Below are positions 1-6,801 of a DNA stretch of 10,277 bases, in pieces; positions within the stretch are counted from its first letter, which is position 1, and each line of letters opens with the position of its first letter. The DNA comes from MAG-121220-bin8 sp965655865. Its GTDB lineage: Bacteria; Bacteroidota; Bacteroidia; Flavobacteriales; Flavobacteriaceae. The stretch covers positions 1 through 10,277 of the forward strand of contig CBFHJJ010000029.1 of assembly GCA_965655865.1 (NCBI GenBank). The letters run 5' to 3'. The notes under the pieces are model-generated. The model was not told where the DNA came from. It made no database searches and was given only the letters and a program-made list of their open reading frames with translations. A program made the position numbers and the translations under genes.

Positions 1-585
1 TATTAAATCAGAACAACCAGCTATTGCAGCGTTTCCTGCAAAGCAATTTCCTGAAACAATAGAAATTCTGGGAACTTTCCCACTTAGTTTTGCATATTCT
101 GTCCATGTTGGCAGATCTAAACCACCAGAGTTAATAGCATCGAAATCTACATCTCCAGGTCTTCCACCACCACCTTCAACAAAAAATACTATGGGTAGAT
201 TCCCTTTTTTAGCAATTGAAATAAGTCTGTCAGTTTTTTTATGATTAAAGCCTCCTTGAGTACCTGCAAGAACCATATAATCATAGCTCATTACACAGCA
301 TTTTGAAATTTCCTTTCCAAAAGATTTACCGTTAATATTTCCTATACCAGCAACTAAACCATCAGCTGGGGTTTTTTTAATTAATTCTTCTTTAGAAAAT
401 CTTTTAGTTTGTCCTGCTGTTATCAAAGATCCTAATTCATTAAATGAATCTTTGTCACATAAATCATTGATATTTTCTCTTGCAGTTCTACTTCCTTTTT
501 TGTGTCTTTTTTTTACAGATTCAGATCTGTTTTCATCTTTTAAAAATTCTTTTCTTTTGTAAAATTCACTTAGATCTTTTCTCAT
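1..585 (-). CDS. Acyl-CoA carboxylase carboxyltransferase subunit, N-terminal part (cut by window edge)
   Basis: Reads leftwards from an ATG at 583-585 through 195 codons with no stop before base 1, so the C-terminal part is missing; stand-alone family members are usually about 500 residues. The family transfers a carboxyl group from carboxybiotin to an acyl-CoA (acetyl-, propionyl-, methylcrotonyl- or geranyl-CoA) in the cytoplasm. Visible evidence: an N-terminal region with RTARENI (33-39), a GTQGGFNHKKTDRL block (108-121), the glycine-rich EGGGGRPGD motif (137-145), and GNCFAGNAAIAGC (179-191), all typical of the crotonase-fold carboxyltransferase domain. The start lies 11 bases beyond the stop of the histidine-phosphatase gene, so it is probably co-transcribed. 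It would suit disposal of propionyl-CoA or of a branched enoyl-CoA made by the upstream dehydrogenases. Acyl specificity cannot be read from this half, and no biotin carboxylase subunit is in the window. Confidence 0.9.
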   Translation of the reverse strand, partial: MRKDLSEFYKRKEFLKDENRSESVKKRHKKGSRTARENINDLCDKDSFNELGSLITAGQTKRFSKEELIKKTPADGLVAGIGNINGKSFGKEISKCCVMSYDYMVLAGTQGGFNHKKTDRLISIAKKGNLPIVFFVEGGGGRPGDVDFDAINSGGLDLPTWTEYAKLSGKVPRISIVSGNCFAGNAAIAGCSDLI

Positions 586-596
586 ATAAAATAATA

Positions 597-1307
597 TTAA
601 ACAAAGGTTATCATATCTTCTTTTAAATGAGGTAATTCATTAAATGATAAAAGGTTGATTTCATCATTTGAGTAGAGTAGAGTAGAGTATGATGTATTTC
701 TAACAGAAAAATTTAAATCAGCAATTTTAATTTCATCCTTTAGTTGAAGCACTTCACCAATTATAGAGCTTATTGTACCTCCTGAGGAAAATACTGCTAT
801 CTGCTCCCCTTTTTCAATTTCAGATATAATTGTTTTTAATGCATTAATTGAGTTAGATCTAAATTCTTTCCATGAAATAATTCCCTCAACAATAATTTCA
901 TTTTTAACCCATTTGTGTAAAAAATATTTAAATCCTAACATCATATATGAATGTTGTTTTTCAGGATTATTTTCTATTTTATTTTTTAAAGACTTCAAAT
1001 AAGGATCATTTAATAATTTGGGAAACTCAGATTTCATTGCTTCAGTTGCTTGATGCTCATTTAAATCTTCTAAAACTATTGGATTTGGTATAGTTAACCC
1101 ATTTTCTTTGTATTGTTTAGAAACAATTTCTAATGTATGTTTTTGTCTTCTTAGATTGCCAACATATACTTTATTGAAAACAAATTTTTCTTTACATAAA
1201 AATTTTCCTAATTCTGCAGCCTGTAATTCACCTTTCTTAGATAATACATCATAATTAGTTTTTCCTATTGATGCTTGAGCATGTCTAAACAAATATATTT
1301 TACTCAT
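597..1307 (-). CDS. Histidine phosphatase (phosphoglycerate mutase-like) family protein with an altered second catalytic site
   Basis: A 236-residue protein. It opens with LFRHAQAS (6-13), the RHG-type motif in which His9 would be the phosphorylated nucleophile and Arg8 binds phosphate. Arg53/Arg54 in NLRRQKHT (51-58) match the second phosphate-binding arginine, and Glu84 in LNEHQ is a plausible proton donor. The C-terminal block where most members have a second catalytic His (xSHGG) reads VFSSGGTIS (172-180), placing Ser175 there. From memory, a proteobacterial subfamily with RHGQAS and SSGG or TSGG signatures exists, so the change may be ancestral rather than decay; whether it is an active phosphatase is open. 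The ATG at 1305-1307 overlaps the stop of the phosphotransferase gene by one base (TAATG), implying coupled translation and a shared pathway. A phosphorylated CoA ester made by that kinase is an attractive but untested substrate. Length is typical. A 4-copy pentanucleotide repeat lies in codons 207-213. Confidence 0.85.
   Translation of the reverse strand: MSKIYLFRHAQASIGKTNYDVLSKKGELQAAELGKFLCKEKFVFNKVYVGNLRRQKHTLEIVSKQYKENGLTIPNPIVLEDLNEHQATEAMKSEFPKLLNDPYLKSLKNKIENNPEKQHSYMMLGFKYFLHKWVKNEIIVEGIISWKEFRSNSINALKTIISEIEKGEQIAVFSSGGTISSIIGEVLQLKDEIKIADLNFSVRNTSYSTLLYSNDEINLLSFNELPHLKEDMITFV
670..689. repeat. Tandem pentanucleotide repeat, four perfect copies of GAGTA
   Basis: Four perfect back-to-back copies of GAGTA (TACTC on the coding strand) lie inside the histidine-phosphatase gene and encode residues 207-213 (Tyr-Ser-Thr-Leu-Leu-Tyr-Ser). 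The unit is not a multiple of three, so gain or loss of a copy would shift the frame about 25 codons before the stop. Four copies is short for a phase-variable tract, so this may be chance. Confidence 0.8.
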
Positions 1308-2377
1308 TAAAAAAGATTTTCAATTCTATTTTTTTGAACAGATTGCCAACCTATTTTACATAATATTTCAGCAATTTTATTTAAATTTTTAAATTTTTCA
1401 TTTGTTGTTAAACCTTTGTTATATCTATAATAAATTTGTTGAACGATTACAGCTATTTTAAAAAGTCCAAAAACATAATAGAAAACTAAATTATTTACAG
1501 GTTCTCCAGTCTGTTTTTCATACATTTTTATAATTTCAAGTCTAGTAGGATTCCCCTCTATTGAAGTAGGGTAATCAAAGGCAGCTTTAAGACCTTTAGG
1601 GTCAGATGCCATTGCCCAATAAGCTATTGATGTTCCTAAGTCCATTAATGGATCTCCAATTGTACACATTTCCCAATCTAAAATTGAGTTGATTTTCGTC
1701 CATGAATTTGAACTAAAAACTACATTATCGTATTTATAATCGTTATGTATTAAACTGTGCTTGTATTGTTTAGGTTGGTTTTCGTTTAGCCAGTTCATAA
1801 TTAACTTAGCTTCTTTAATATCATCTGTTGCTGCTTTTAAGTACTGTTTCCCCCAATTTCTAACTTGTCTTTCTACATAACCTTCAGGCTTTCCAAGATC
1901 AGATAGCCCCAATTTGTTATAGTCTAGGTTATGTAACTCAACCATTGTATTTAACCATGTCTTCGAAATAGTTGAATAATCTTTTGAGGGAATTGTTCTT
2001 TCTTTTAATTCTCTAGGTGTTATTATTCTTCCATTAACTTTTTCCATTATATAAAATGGAGTTCCAATTATATTATTATCATCAGCATAGGCGTAAACAA
2101 TAGGAGCCTTGTTAAAGCCATTGTTTAAACCTTTGAGCACTTTATACTCTCTACCCATATCGTGACCATAAACAGCACCTTTTGGTGGTTTTCTTATGAC
2201 GTATTCTTTATCCTCAATATTAAGTTGATATGTTAGATTTGAAAATCCATTAGAAAATTGTAAAACACCTAAATCACTTTTTATTTTTGAAATTAATCCG
2301 TTTTCTTTTAAAAATCTTTTAAGATTAATTTCATTTAGTTCTTCGCCTTTTCTGACTTTTTGTTTCATATTATTCAC
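1307..2377 (-). CDS. APH-fold phosphotransferase, ACAD10/11 kinase (LvaA) type
   Basis: A 356-residue protein of the aminoglycoside-phosphotransferase/choline-kinase fold. Visible motifs: the nucleotide-binding loop FSNGFSNLTY (41-50); Lys63 in YVIRKPP, the usual ATP-binding lysine; the catalytic loop HNDYKYDN (211-218) with Asp213 as base and Asn218 as metal ligand; and LDWEMCTIGDPLMDLG (233-248), where Asp234 takes the DFG-like metal-binding role. The DWE...GDP.MDLG form is characteristic of the kinase domain of ACAD10/ACAD11 and of bacterial LvaA, which phosphorylate the hydroxyl of 4-hydroxyacyl-CoAs, rather than of antibiotic-resistance kinases. The ACAD10/11-like partner is two genes upstream. 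The start is taken as GTG at 2375-2377, overlapping the stop of the preceding SDR by one base (TAGTG), with a GGAGG 12 bases upstream; an ATG three codons in (2366-2368) is the alternative. Cytoplasmic. The substrate is inferred from context. Confidence 0.88.
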   Translation of the reverse strand: MNNMKQKVRKGEELNEINLKRFLKENGLISKIKSDLGVLQFSNGFSNLTYQLNIEDKEYVIRKPPKGAVYGHDMGREYKVLKGLNNGFNKAPIVYAYADDNNIIGTPFYIMEKVNGRIITPRELKERTIPSKDYSTISKTWLNTMVELHNLDYNKLGLSDLGKPEGYVERQVRNWGKQYLKAATDDIKEAKLIMNWLNENQPKQYKHSLIHNDYKYDNVVFSSNSWTKINSILDWEMCTIGDPLMDLGTSIAYWAMASDPKGLKAAFDYPTSIEGNPTRLEIIKMYEKQTGEPVNNLVFYYVFGLFKIAVIVQQIYYRYNKGLTTNEKFKNLNKIAEILCKIGWQSVQKNRIENLF

Positions 2378-3135
2378 TAAGCTGTAATTCCTCCGTCTAC
2401 TGAAATGGCTTGTCCTGTAATAAAACTAGCTTCATTAGAACAAAGCCATAACATTGAATTAACTTGTTCCATAACATCGGCAAAGCGTTTCATAGGAATG
2501 TTTGCTTTTAGTTTTTCCGAAATACCAGTTTTTAATTTATCCATTGCATCAGGATCAAACATAGGAGTTACTGTAAATACAGGACATATAGCATTGACTC
2601 TAATATTATGTTTTGCGTATTCCATAGCAACAGTTTTAGTAATACCAACCACGGCATGTTTACTTGCAGAGTAGGCAGTTGCATTTGGAAGTCCTCTAAT
2701 TCCTGCAATTGAGGAAGTATTAAGTATGACACCTCCTCCTTGTTTTAGCATTATTGGTATTTGATTTTTTACACAATAAAAAACTCCGGAAGAATTAACA
2801 GACATTGTTTTGTCCCATGATTCAATCGTAAGATCTGTAATCTTGGCAAAATCTCCTCCAACTCCTGCATTATTTATAGCGACATCCAGTCTTCCATGTT
2901 TTTCAACAATATACTCCATTAATTTTTTAACCATGTTATGGTTTGATACGTCAGCTTTGAAAAAAGATGCTTTTCCTCCACTATTTTTTATTTCTGACAC
3001 TGTTTCTAAACCATTTTTTTCATTTATATCAGAAACTATAATAGTACCTCCTTCATTAGAAAAGGCAATTGCTGCAGCTTTTCCAATTCCAGATCCACTT
3101 CCCGTAATCAAAACTATTTTATCTTTATATCTCAT
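2377..3135 (-). CDS. Short-chain dehydrogenase/reductase (SDR), probably NAD(H)-dependent
   Basis: A 252-residue classical SDR with a Rossmann fold. Visible: the dinucleotide loop TGSGSGIG (11-18); Asp36 at the end of the second strand (IIVSDIN), which usually favours NAD(H) over NADP(H); Asp62 (KADVS) near the adenine; NNAG (88-91); catalytic Asn114, Ser142, Tyr155 and Lys159 (YSASK); and the C-terminal SVDGG. The catalytic tetrad is complete. It would interconvert a hydroxyl and a ketone on an acyl chain. Lying between the phosphotransferase and the ACAD10/11-like dehydrogenase, it is a candidate for the 4-keto/4-hydroxyacyl-CoA step (LvaD-like role) or for a 3-hydroxyacyl-CoA dehydrogenase step after hydration. 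Its first 11 bases overlap the end of the upstream acyl-CoA dehydrogenase gene. Its last codons contain the GGAGG that may serve the next gene. The family is certain; the substrate is not. Confidence 0.9.
   Translation of the reverse strand: MRYKDKIVLITGSGSGIGKAAAIAFSNEGGTIIVSDINEKNGLETVSEIKNSGGKASFFKADVSNHNMVKKLMEYIVEKHGRLDVAINNAGVGGDFAKITDLTIESWDKTMSVNSSGVFYCVKNQIPIMLKQGGGVILNTSSIAGIRGLPNATAYSASKHAVVGITKTVAMEYAKHNIRVNAICPVFTVTPMFDPDAMDKLKTGISEKLKANIPMKRFADVMEQVNSMLWLCSNEASFITGQAISVDGGITA
2390..2394 (-). promoter_or_regulatory. Ribosome-binding site candidate for the phosphotransferase gene
   Basis: GGAGG on the minus strand, 12 bases before the GTG start at 2377 and 21 before the alternative ATG at 2368. 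It supports the GTG start, although it also encodes the conserved Gly-Gly of the SDR C-terminus, so its presence may be coincidental. Confidence 0.4.
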
Positions 3136-4333
3136 GTTGTTTTGCTAAATTTCTTCCTAATTGAAACATATGAACCTCGTCAGGTCCATCTGCTAATCTA
3201 ATACATCTTGCATATACATAAAAACTAGCTAAAGGAGAGTCTTGGCTTACACCCATTCCACCATGAACTTGTATTGCTCTGTCTATAACATTACACGCCA
3301 TTTGTGGGACTTGAATTTTTATCATAGCAATTAAGTTCTTTGCTTCTTTTGCACCAAACTTATCGATTTTATCTGCGGCTGCAAATGTTAATAATCTTGC
3401 TTGTTGAATTTCACATTCTGATTTTGCAATATCTTGTCTAATACTACTAAATTTTATTAAGTTTCTTCCAAATGCAGTTCTTTCGTTAGCTCTTTTGCAC
3501 ATCAAATCAAGAGCTCTTTGAGCTGCTCCAATCAGTCTCATACAGTGATGAATTCTTCCAGGACCTAATCTACCTTGTGCAATTTCAAATCCTCTTCCTT
3601 CACCTAGTAAAATATTACTAATTGGGACTCTAACATCAGTTAGCTCAATTTCAGCGTGACCCTCAGGGGAATCCACACTTCCAAAAACTTCCAAAGGCCT
3701 CAATATTTTAACTCCAGGGGCATTTGCTGGTACCAAAATCATACTTTGTTGTTGATGCTTTGGAGCGTTGAAATCGGTTTTTCCCATTAAAATATAAATC
3801 TTACAGTGTGGGTTCATAGCTCCTGAGGACCACCATTTTCTTCCGTTTATGACATAGTCATTTCCATCTTTTACAATTGATGTTTGAATATTTGTTGCAT
3901 CAGAGGAAGCTACTGCGGGTTCAGTCATCAAAAAAGCGGATCTAATTTCTCCATCCATTAACGGCTTTAACCATTTTTCTTTTTGTTCTTTTGTTCCATA
4001 CTTAGCAATTGTTTCCATATTTCCAGTATCTGGAGCTGAACAATTGAAAACTTCTGAAGCCCATCCTATACTTCCCATTTTTTCTGCAAGTGGAGCATAT
4101 TCTAAATTTGTTAAACCTGGACTTAAATCACCATAATTTGAAGGAAGAAATAAATTCCATAAACCTTCCTCTTTGGCTAGTTTTTTCCAGTTTTCCAATT
4201 CAGGATAATTCTCCCAAAGATTAGTTTTACTAAACTCATATACTTTTTGTTCATGTGGAAAAAGATGTTTTTCCATAAAATCATTTACTTTCTTGATTAA
4301 ATCTTGAGTTTTTTGTGGGTATTCAAAGTTCAT
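3125..4333 (-). CDS. Acyl-CoA dehydrogenase, ACAD10/11 (LvaC-like) type
   Basis: A 402-residue FAD flavoprotein with the full fold: helical N-terminus, beta domain with the FAD/substrate signature FLMTEPAVASSDATN (134-148), then the C-terminal helical domain with RTAFGR (285-290), IQVHGGMGVSQD (354-365) and RLADGPDEVH (379-388). The tail RLADGPDEVH replaces the YEGT..EIQ of classical acyl-CoA dehydrogenases and is, from memory, typical of the ACAD10/11 branch; it puts Asp382 where the classical catalytic base Glu sits. In that branch the enzyme acts on 4-phosphoacyl-CoA, eliminating phosphate. The matching kinase is in the same operon, separated by one SDR gene, which fits a split bacterial version of the fused mammalian protein. 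It begins 11 bases after the upstream SDR stop and its end overlaps the next SDR start by 11 bases. No Shine-Dalgarno is obvious. Straight dehydrogenation of a branched acyl-CoA remains possible. Confidence 0.9.
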   Translation of the reverse strand: MNFEYPQKTQDLIKKVNDFMEKHLFPHEQKVYEFSKTNLWENYPELENWKKLAKEEGLWNLFLPSNYGDLSPGLTNLEYAPLAEKMGSIGWASEVFNCSAPDTGNMETIAKYGTKEQKEKWLKPLMDGEIRSAFLMTEPAVASSDATNIQTSIVKDGNDYVINGRKWWSSGAMNPHCKIYILMGKTDFNAPKHQQQSMILVPANAPGVKILRPLEVFGSVDSPEGHAEIELTDVRVPISNILLGEGRGFEIAQGRLGPGRIHHCMRLIGAAQRALDLMCKRANERTAFGRNLIKFSSIRQDIAKSECEIQQARLLTFAAADKIDKFGAKEAKNLIAMIKIQVPQMACNVIDRAIQVHGGMGVSQDSPLASFYVYARCIRLADGPDEVHMFQLGRNLAKQHEI

Positions 4334-4344
4334 AGAATTATAAT

Positions 4345-5130
4345 TTATTGCATTGATATTTGAGGAGCGTTCATTAGTCCTCCATCATTAACTATTGATG
4401 TTCCTGTCATGTAAGAACTTGCGTCAGAGGCTAGAAAAACCGCTAATCCTGCCATTTCATCTGGTGTTGAAGCTCTTCCTAATGGACAATTTTTTAAAAA
4501 GCTATTTCTTGACACCTCATTTTCTAATAGAGCTGCACTTAATTTAGTTTTTACATAACCAGGGCAAATTGAATTTACTCTAATGTTATGTCTACCCCAT
4601 TCAATTGATTGATTTTTTCCAGCCATAATTAATGCAGTCTTGCTAATATTATAAGCGGCCATAAATGCACTAGGATGAAGACCTTCAATAGAACTAATAT
4701 GTATGATACTTCCTCCACCTTGTTTTTTCATGTATGGATAAACTAAGTTACTAAGTTCAATAGCTGAATTAACATTGATATCCATTGTTTTTTGATAAAG
4801 ATCAACAGGCATTTTACTAATTGGTCCAAAATACGGATTAGTACCAGCATTATTTATTAAAATGTCAATACGCCCATATTTTTCAATAACTTTTTCGATA
4901 AGTTTTAATCTATCATCCTGTTTAGCAACATGACATTCAATAGAATCAGCTTTTAAGCCTAGTTCGGTGAACTCTTTAGCTACCTTGTCAACAGCATCTT
5001 GTTTTCTGCTACTGACAATAACCGTTGCACCAAATTCTGCTAGTCCATGAGCCATTGCCTTACCAATTCCTTTTGAAGAACCTGTAACTACAGCCACTTT
5101 ATTATTTAAATCAAATTTTTCTTTAATCAT
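4345..5130 (-). CDS. Short-chain dehydrogenase/reductase (SDR), probably NADP(H)-dependent
   Basis: A 261-residue classical SDR. Motifs: TGSSKGIG (16-23), NNAG (93-96), catalytic Asn119, Ser147, Tyr160 and Lys164 (YNISK), and the C-terminal VNDGG (247-251). The second strand ends in VSSRK (39-43), with Arg42 suited to the 2'-phosphate of NADP(H), unlike the Asp in the other SDR of this operon. The two SDRs are therefore probably not redundant: one may work with NAD+ in the oxidative direction and the other with NADPH or on another hydroxyl. It sits between the sulfatase (12 bases upstream) and the ACAD10/11-like dehydrogenase (11 bases downstream), so a hydroxyl freed by desulfation could be its substrate; that is inference. 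The start ATG (5128-5130) has no clear Shine-Dalgarno but matches the expected family N-terminus. Confidence 0.9.
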   Translation of the reverse strand: MIKEKFDLNNKVAVVTGSSKGIGKAMAHGLAEFGATVIVSSRKQDAVDKVAKEFTELGLKADSIECHVAKQDDRLKLIEKVIEKYGRIDILINNAGTNPYFGPISKMPVDLYQKTMDINVNSAIELSNLVYPYMKKQGGGSIIHISSIEGLHPSAFMAAYNISKTALIMAGKNQSIEWGRHNIRVNSICPGYVKTKLSAALLENEVSRNSFLKNCPLGRASTPDEMAGLAVFLASDASSYMTGTSIVNDGGLMNAPQISMQ

Positions 5131-5142
5131 GTTTTTATTTTT

Positions 5143-6801
5143 TTAATTAGCCCAAAATATATATTCGTCAGTTTTATTTACTTTTTCATCCAAAGTTTTA
5201 TCAATAAAAATAGGCCAGTCAAGCAAACTTGGCCAAATTGGTTTAACTTGTTCAGATAATTTATTACTCAATATTAATTCAAGTTCATTTAGTTTTTCAA
5301 TATTGGATTCAATTAAATTTATTTTTTCTGTCGGATCTTGATTTAAATTATATAACCATTTTTTATTTTGAACTAAATCGACTTGTAGTTTCCATCCATC
5401 TTTTATTAAAAATGAATAATCTCCAGATTTATTAAATAAAATTCTTTCAGGCTCTCCTTCATTTTCTCCACTTAAATAAGGAATTAAATTAACTCCATCA
5501 AACTCTATCTCTCTAAGATCATTTCTGTTCAAGTCGACACCTGCTACACTAGCCACAGTTGAGAATATATCTAAATTTGAAACTCTTCCATTATATATTT
5601 TTCCTTTAGGAATTTTGTTGGGGTAACTAACTATGTATGGAACATGTACACCACCTTCAAAATGAGTTAATTTCCATCCTCTAAAAGGTTTGTTTAAGTC
5701 AGGTAATCCTATGTAACCTGGAGCACCGTTATCACTAGTGAAAATGATAATGGTATTATCGTCAATCTTATTTTTTTTCAGAACATCTCTAATTTTACCA
5801 ATTCCTCTGTCTACAGTCATAACCATTGAAGCTAAAACCCTTTCCTCGTGATTTTCGATAAAAGATAATTTTTCATAATCCTCTTTTTTGGCTTGAAGTG
5901 GACTATGAACAGCCCAATAGGCTAAATACAAGAAGAAAGGTCTGTTTTTGTTCTTTACTATTACTTTTACTGCTTCATCAGTTAAATAATCGGTCAAATG
6001 CCCATCAGGATTTATTCTTGGTCCTTCATTAAAATTAACAGCGTATGGAAGATTTCCCCAAAGAACTTTATCGATAGGGTCAAAGTCTAATTTAGCATTT
6101 ATTACATTTTCATCATCTTCAGGTAAAAACAAAGATCCTTGATCCATTCTGAGACTTTCATCGAATCCATGTAATCTTGGTAGAAAGTCTTTAGCATGAC
6201 CTAGATGCCACTTTCCAATATGAATATTGTGATAACCCTCAGGCTTGAGCATTTCTGCAATAGTTTTTTCTGATTGCGGGATTCCCATTTCCTCGATATC
6301 TAAAATACCATCTTCTCTGTTATTATAATAAATACCATCAGCAACTTCATTTTTCTTTGAAAAAACACTTATAGCTTTCATCATAGATGAAGTTGTTGGA
6401 GTAAACTCGAATCCAAATCTAGTTGCAAATCTTCCTGTCAAAAGAGAGGCTCTTGATGGTGAACAAACAGGACTTGATGAATATCCATTAGTACAAAGTA
6501 CACCCTCACTTGCTAATTTATCAATATTGGGTGTCTTAAAATTGCCATTTGCCATCCCGCCTTTGTAAGAACTAATTTGGTTGAAACCAAGGTCATCAAC
6601 AAGAACAACTATTATGTTCGGTTTAGAACTCGTTCTGGTTTCAGGTCCATTTTCCCATTCTATTGGTATATTTTTTTGAATTGGATTTTTAATTTGACCA
6701 ATATATTTTGGCATTTTGTACCAATTTTGAGAAAACCATATGCCTATTGCTATAATTACAAAAACAAAGCTTAATAAAAATTTAAAAAATTTATGTCTCA
6801 T
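5143..6801 (-). CDS. Type I (formylglycine) sulfatase, membrane-anchored
   Basis: A 552-residue arylsulfatase-like enzyme that hydrolyses sulfate esters. A basic N-terminus (MRHK) is followed by a hydrophobic helix at about 5-23 with no clear cleavage site, so it is probably anchored in the inner membrane with its catalytic domain in the periplasm. The active-site signature is VCSPSRASLLTGR (112-124): Cys113 would be converted to formylglycine. Other expected residues are Asp69-Asp70 (VDDLG) for calcium, GKWHLG (196-201) with Lys197 and His199, His299 in WAVHSP, Asp357-Asn358 (SDNGAPG), and Lys377 before EGGVHVP. The metal site and catalytic set look complete and the length is normal. It is a Cys-type enzyme, so a maturation enzyme (FGE or radical-SAM type) is needed; none is in the window. 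Its ATG overlaps the stop of the upstream flavoprotein gene by one base (TAATG), tying it to a cytoplasmic CoA pathway. The sulfated substrate is unknown. Confidence 0.93.
   Translation of the reverse strand: MRHKFFKFLLSFVFVIIAIGIWFSQNWYKMPKYIGQIKNPIQKNIPIEWENGPETRTSSKPNIIVVLVDDLGFNQISSYKGGMANGNFKTPNIDKLASEGVLCTNGYSSSPVCSPSRASLLTGRFATRFGFEFTPTTSSMMKAISVFSKKNEVADGIYYNNREDGILDIEEMGIPQSEKTIAEMLKPEGYHNIHIGKWHLGHAKDFLPRLHGFDESLRMDQGSLFLPEDDENVINAKLDFDPIDKVLWGNLPYAVNFNEGPRINPDGHLTDYLTDEAVKVIVKNKNRPFFLYLAYWAVHSPLQAKKEDYEKLSFIENHEERVLASMVMTVDRGIGKIRDVLKKNKIDDNTIIIFTSDNGAPGYIGLPDLNKPFRGWKLTHFEGGVHVPYIVSYPNKIPKGKIYNGRVSNLDIFSTVASVAGVDLNRNDLREIEFDGVNLIPYLSGENEGEPERILFNKSGDYSFLIKDGWKLQVDLVQNKKWLYNLNQDPTEKINLIESNIEKLNELELILSNKLSEQVKPIWPSLLDWPIFIDKTLDEKVNKTDEYIFWAN

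Noticed and set aside
586..596. Terminator or promoter between histidine phosphatase and carboxyltransferase genes
   Set aside because: The gap is only 11 bases and has no hairpin; the genes are most simply one transcript.
1307..2377. Aminoglycoside resistance by the APH-fold phosphotransferase
   Set aside because: The DWE...GDP.MDLG motif and the neighbouring acyl-CoA genes fit the ACAD10/11 kinase type; no mobile element or resistance context is present.
2405..2674. Rightward open frame of 89 codons
   Set aside because: Lies wholly antisense to the conserved C-terminal half of an SDR; the peptide resembles no family and has no Shine-Dalgarno. A shadow of real coding sequence.
2810..3148. 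Rightward open frame of 112 codons
   Set aside because: Antisense to the N-terminal half of the same SDR, whose Rossmann motifs prove the leftward frame. Hydrophobic, compositionally random peptide.
6577..6774. Rightward open frame of 65 codons
   Set aside because: Antisense to the signal-anchor region of the sulfatase; its aromatic-rich peptide comes from the AT-rich complement.
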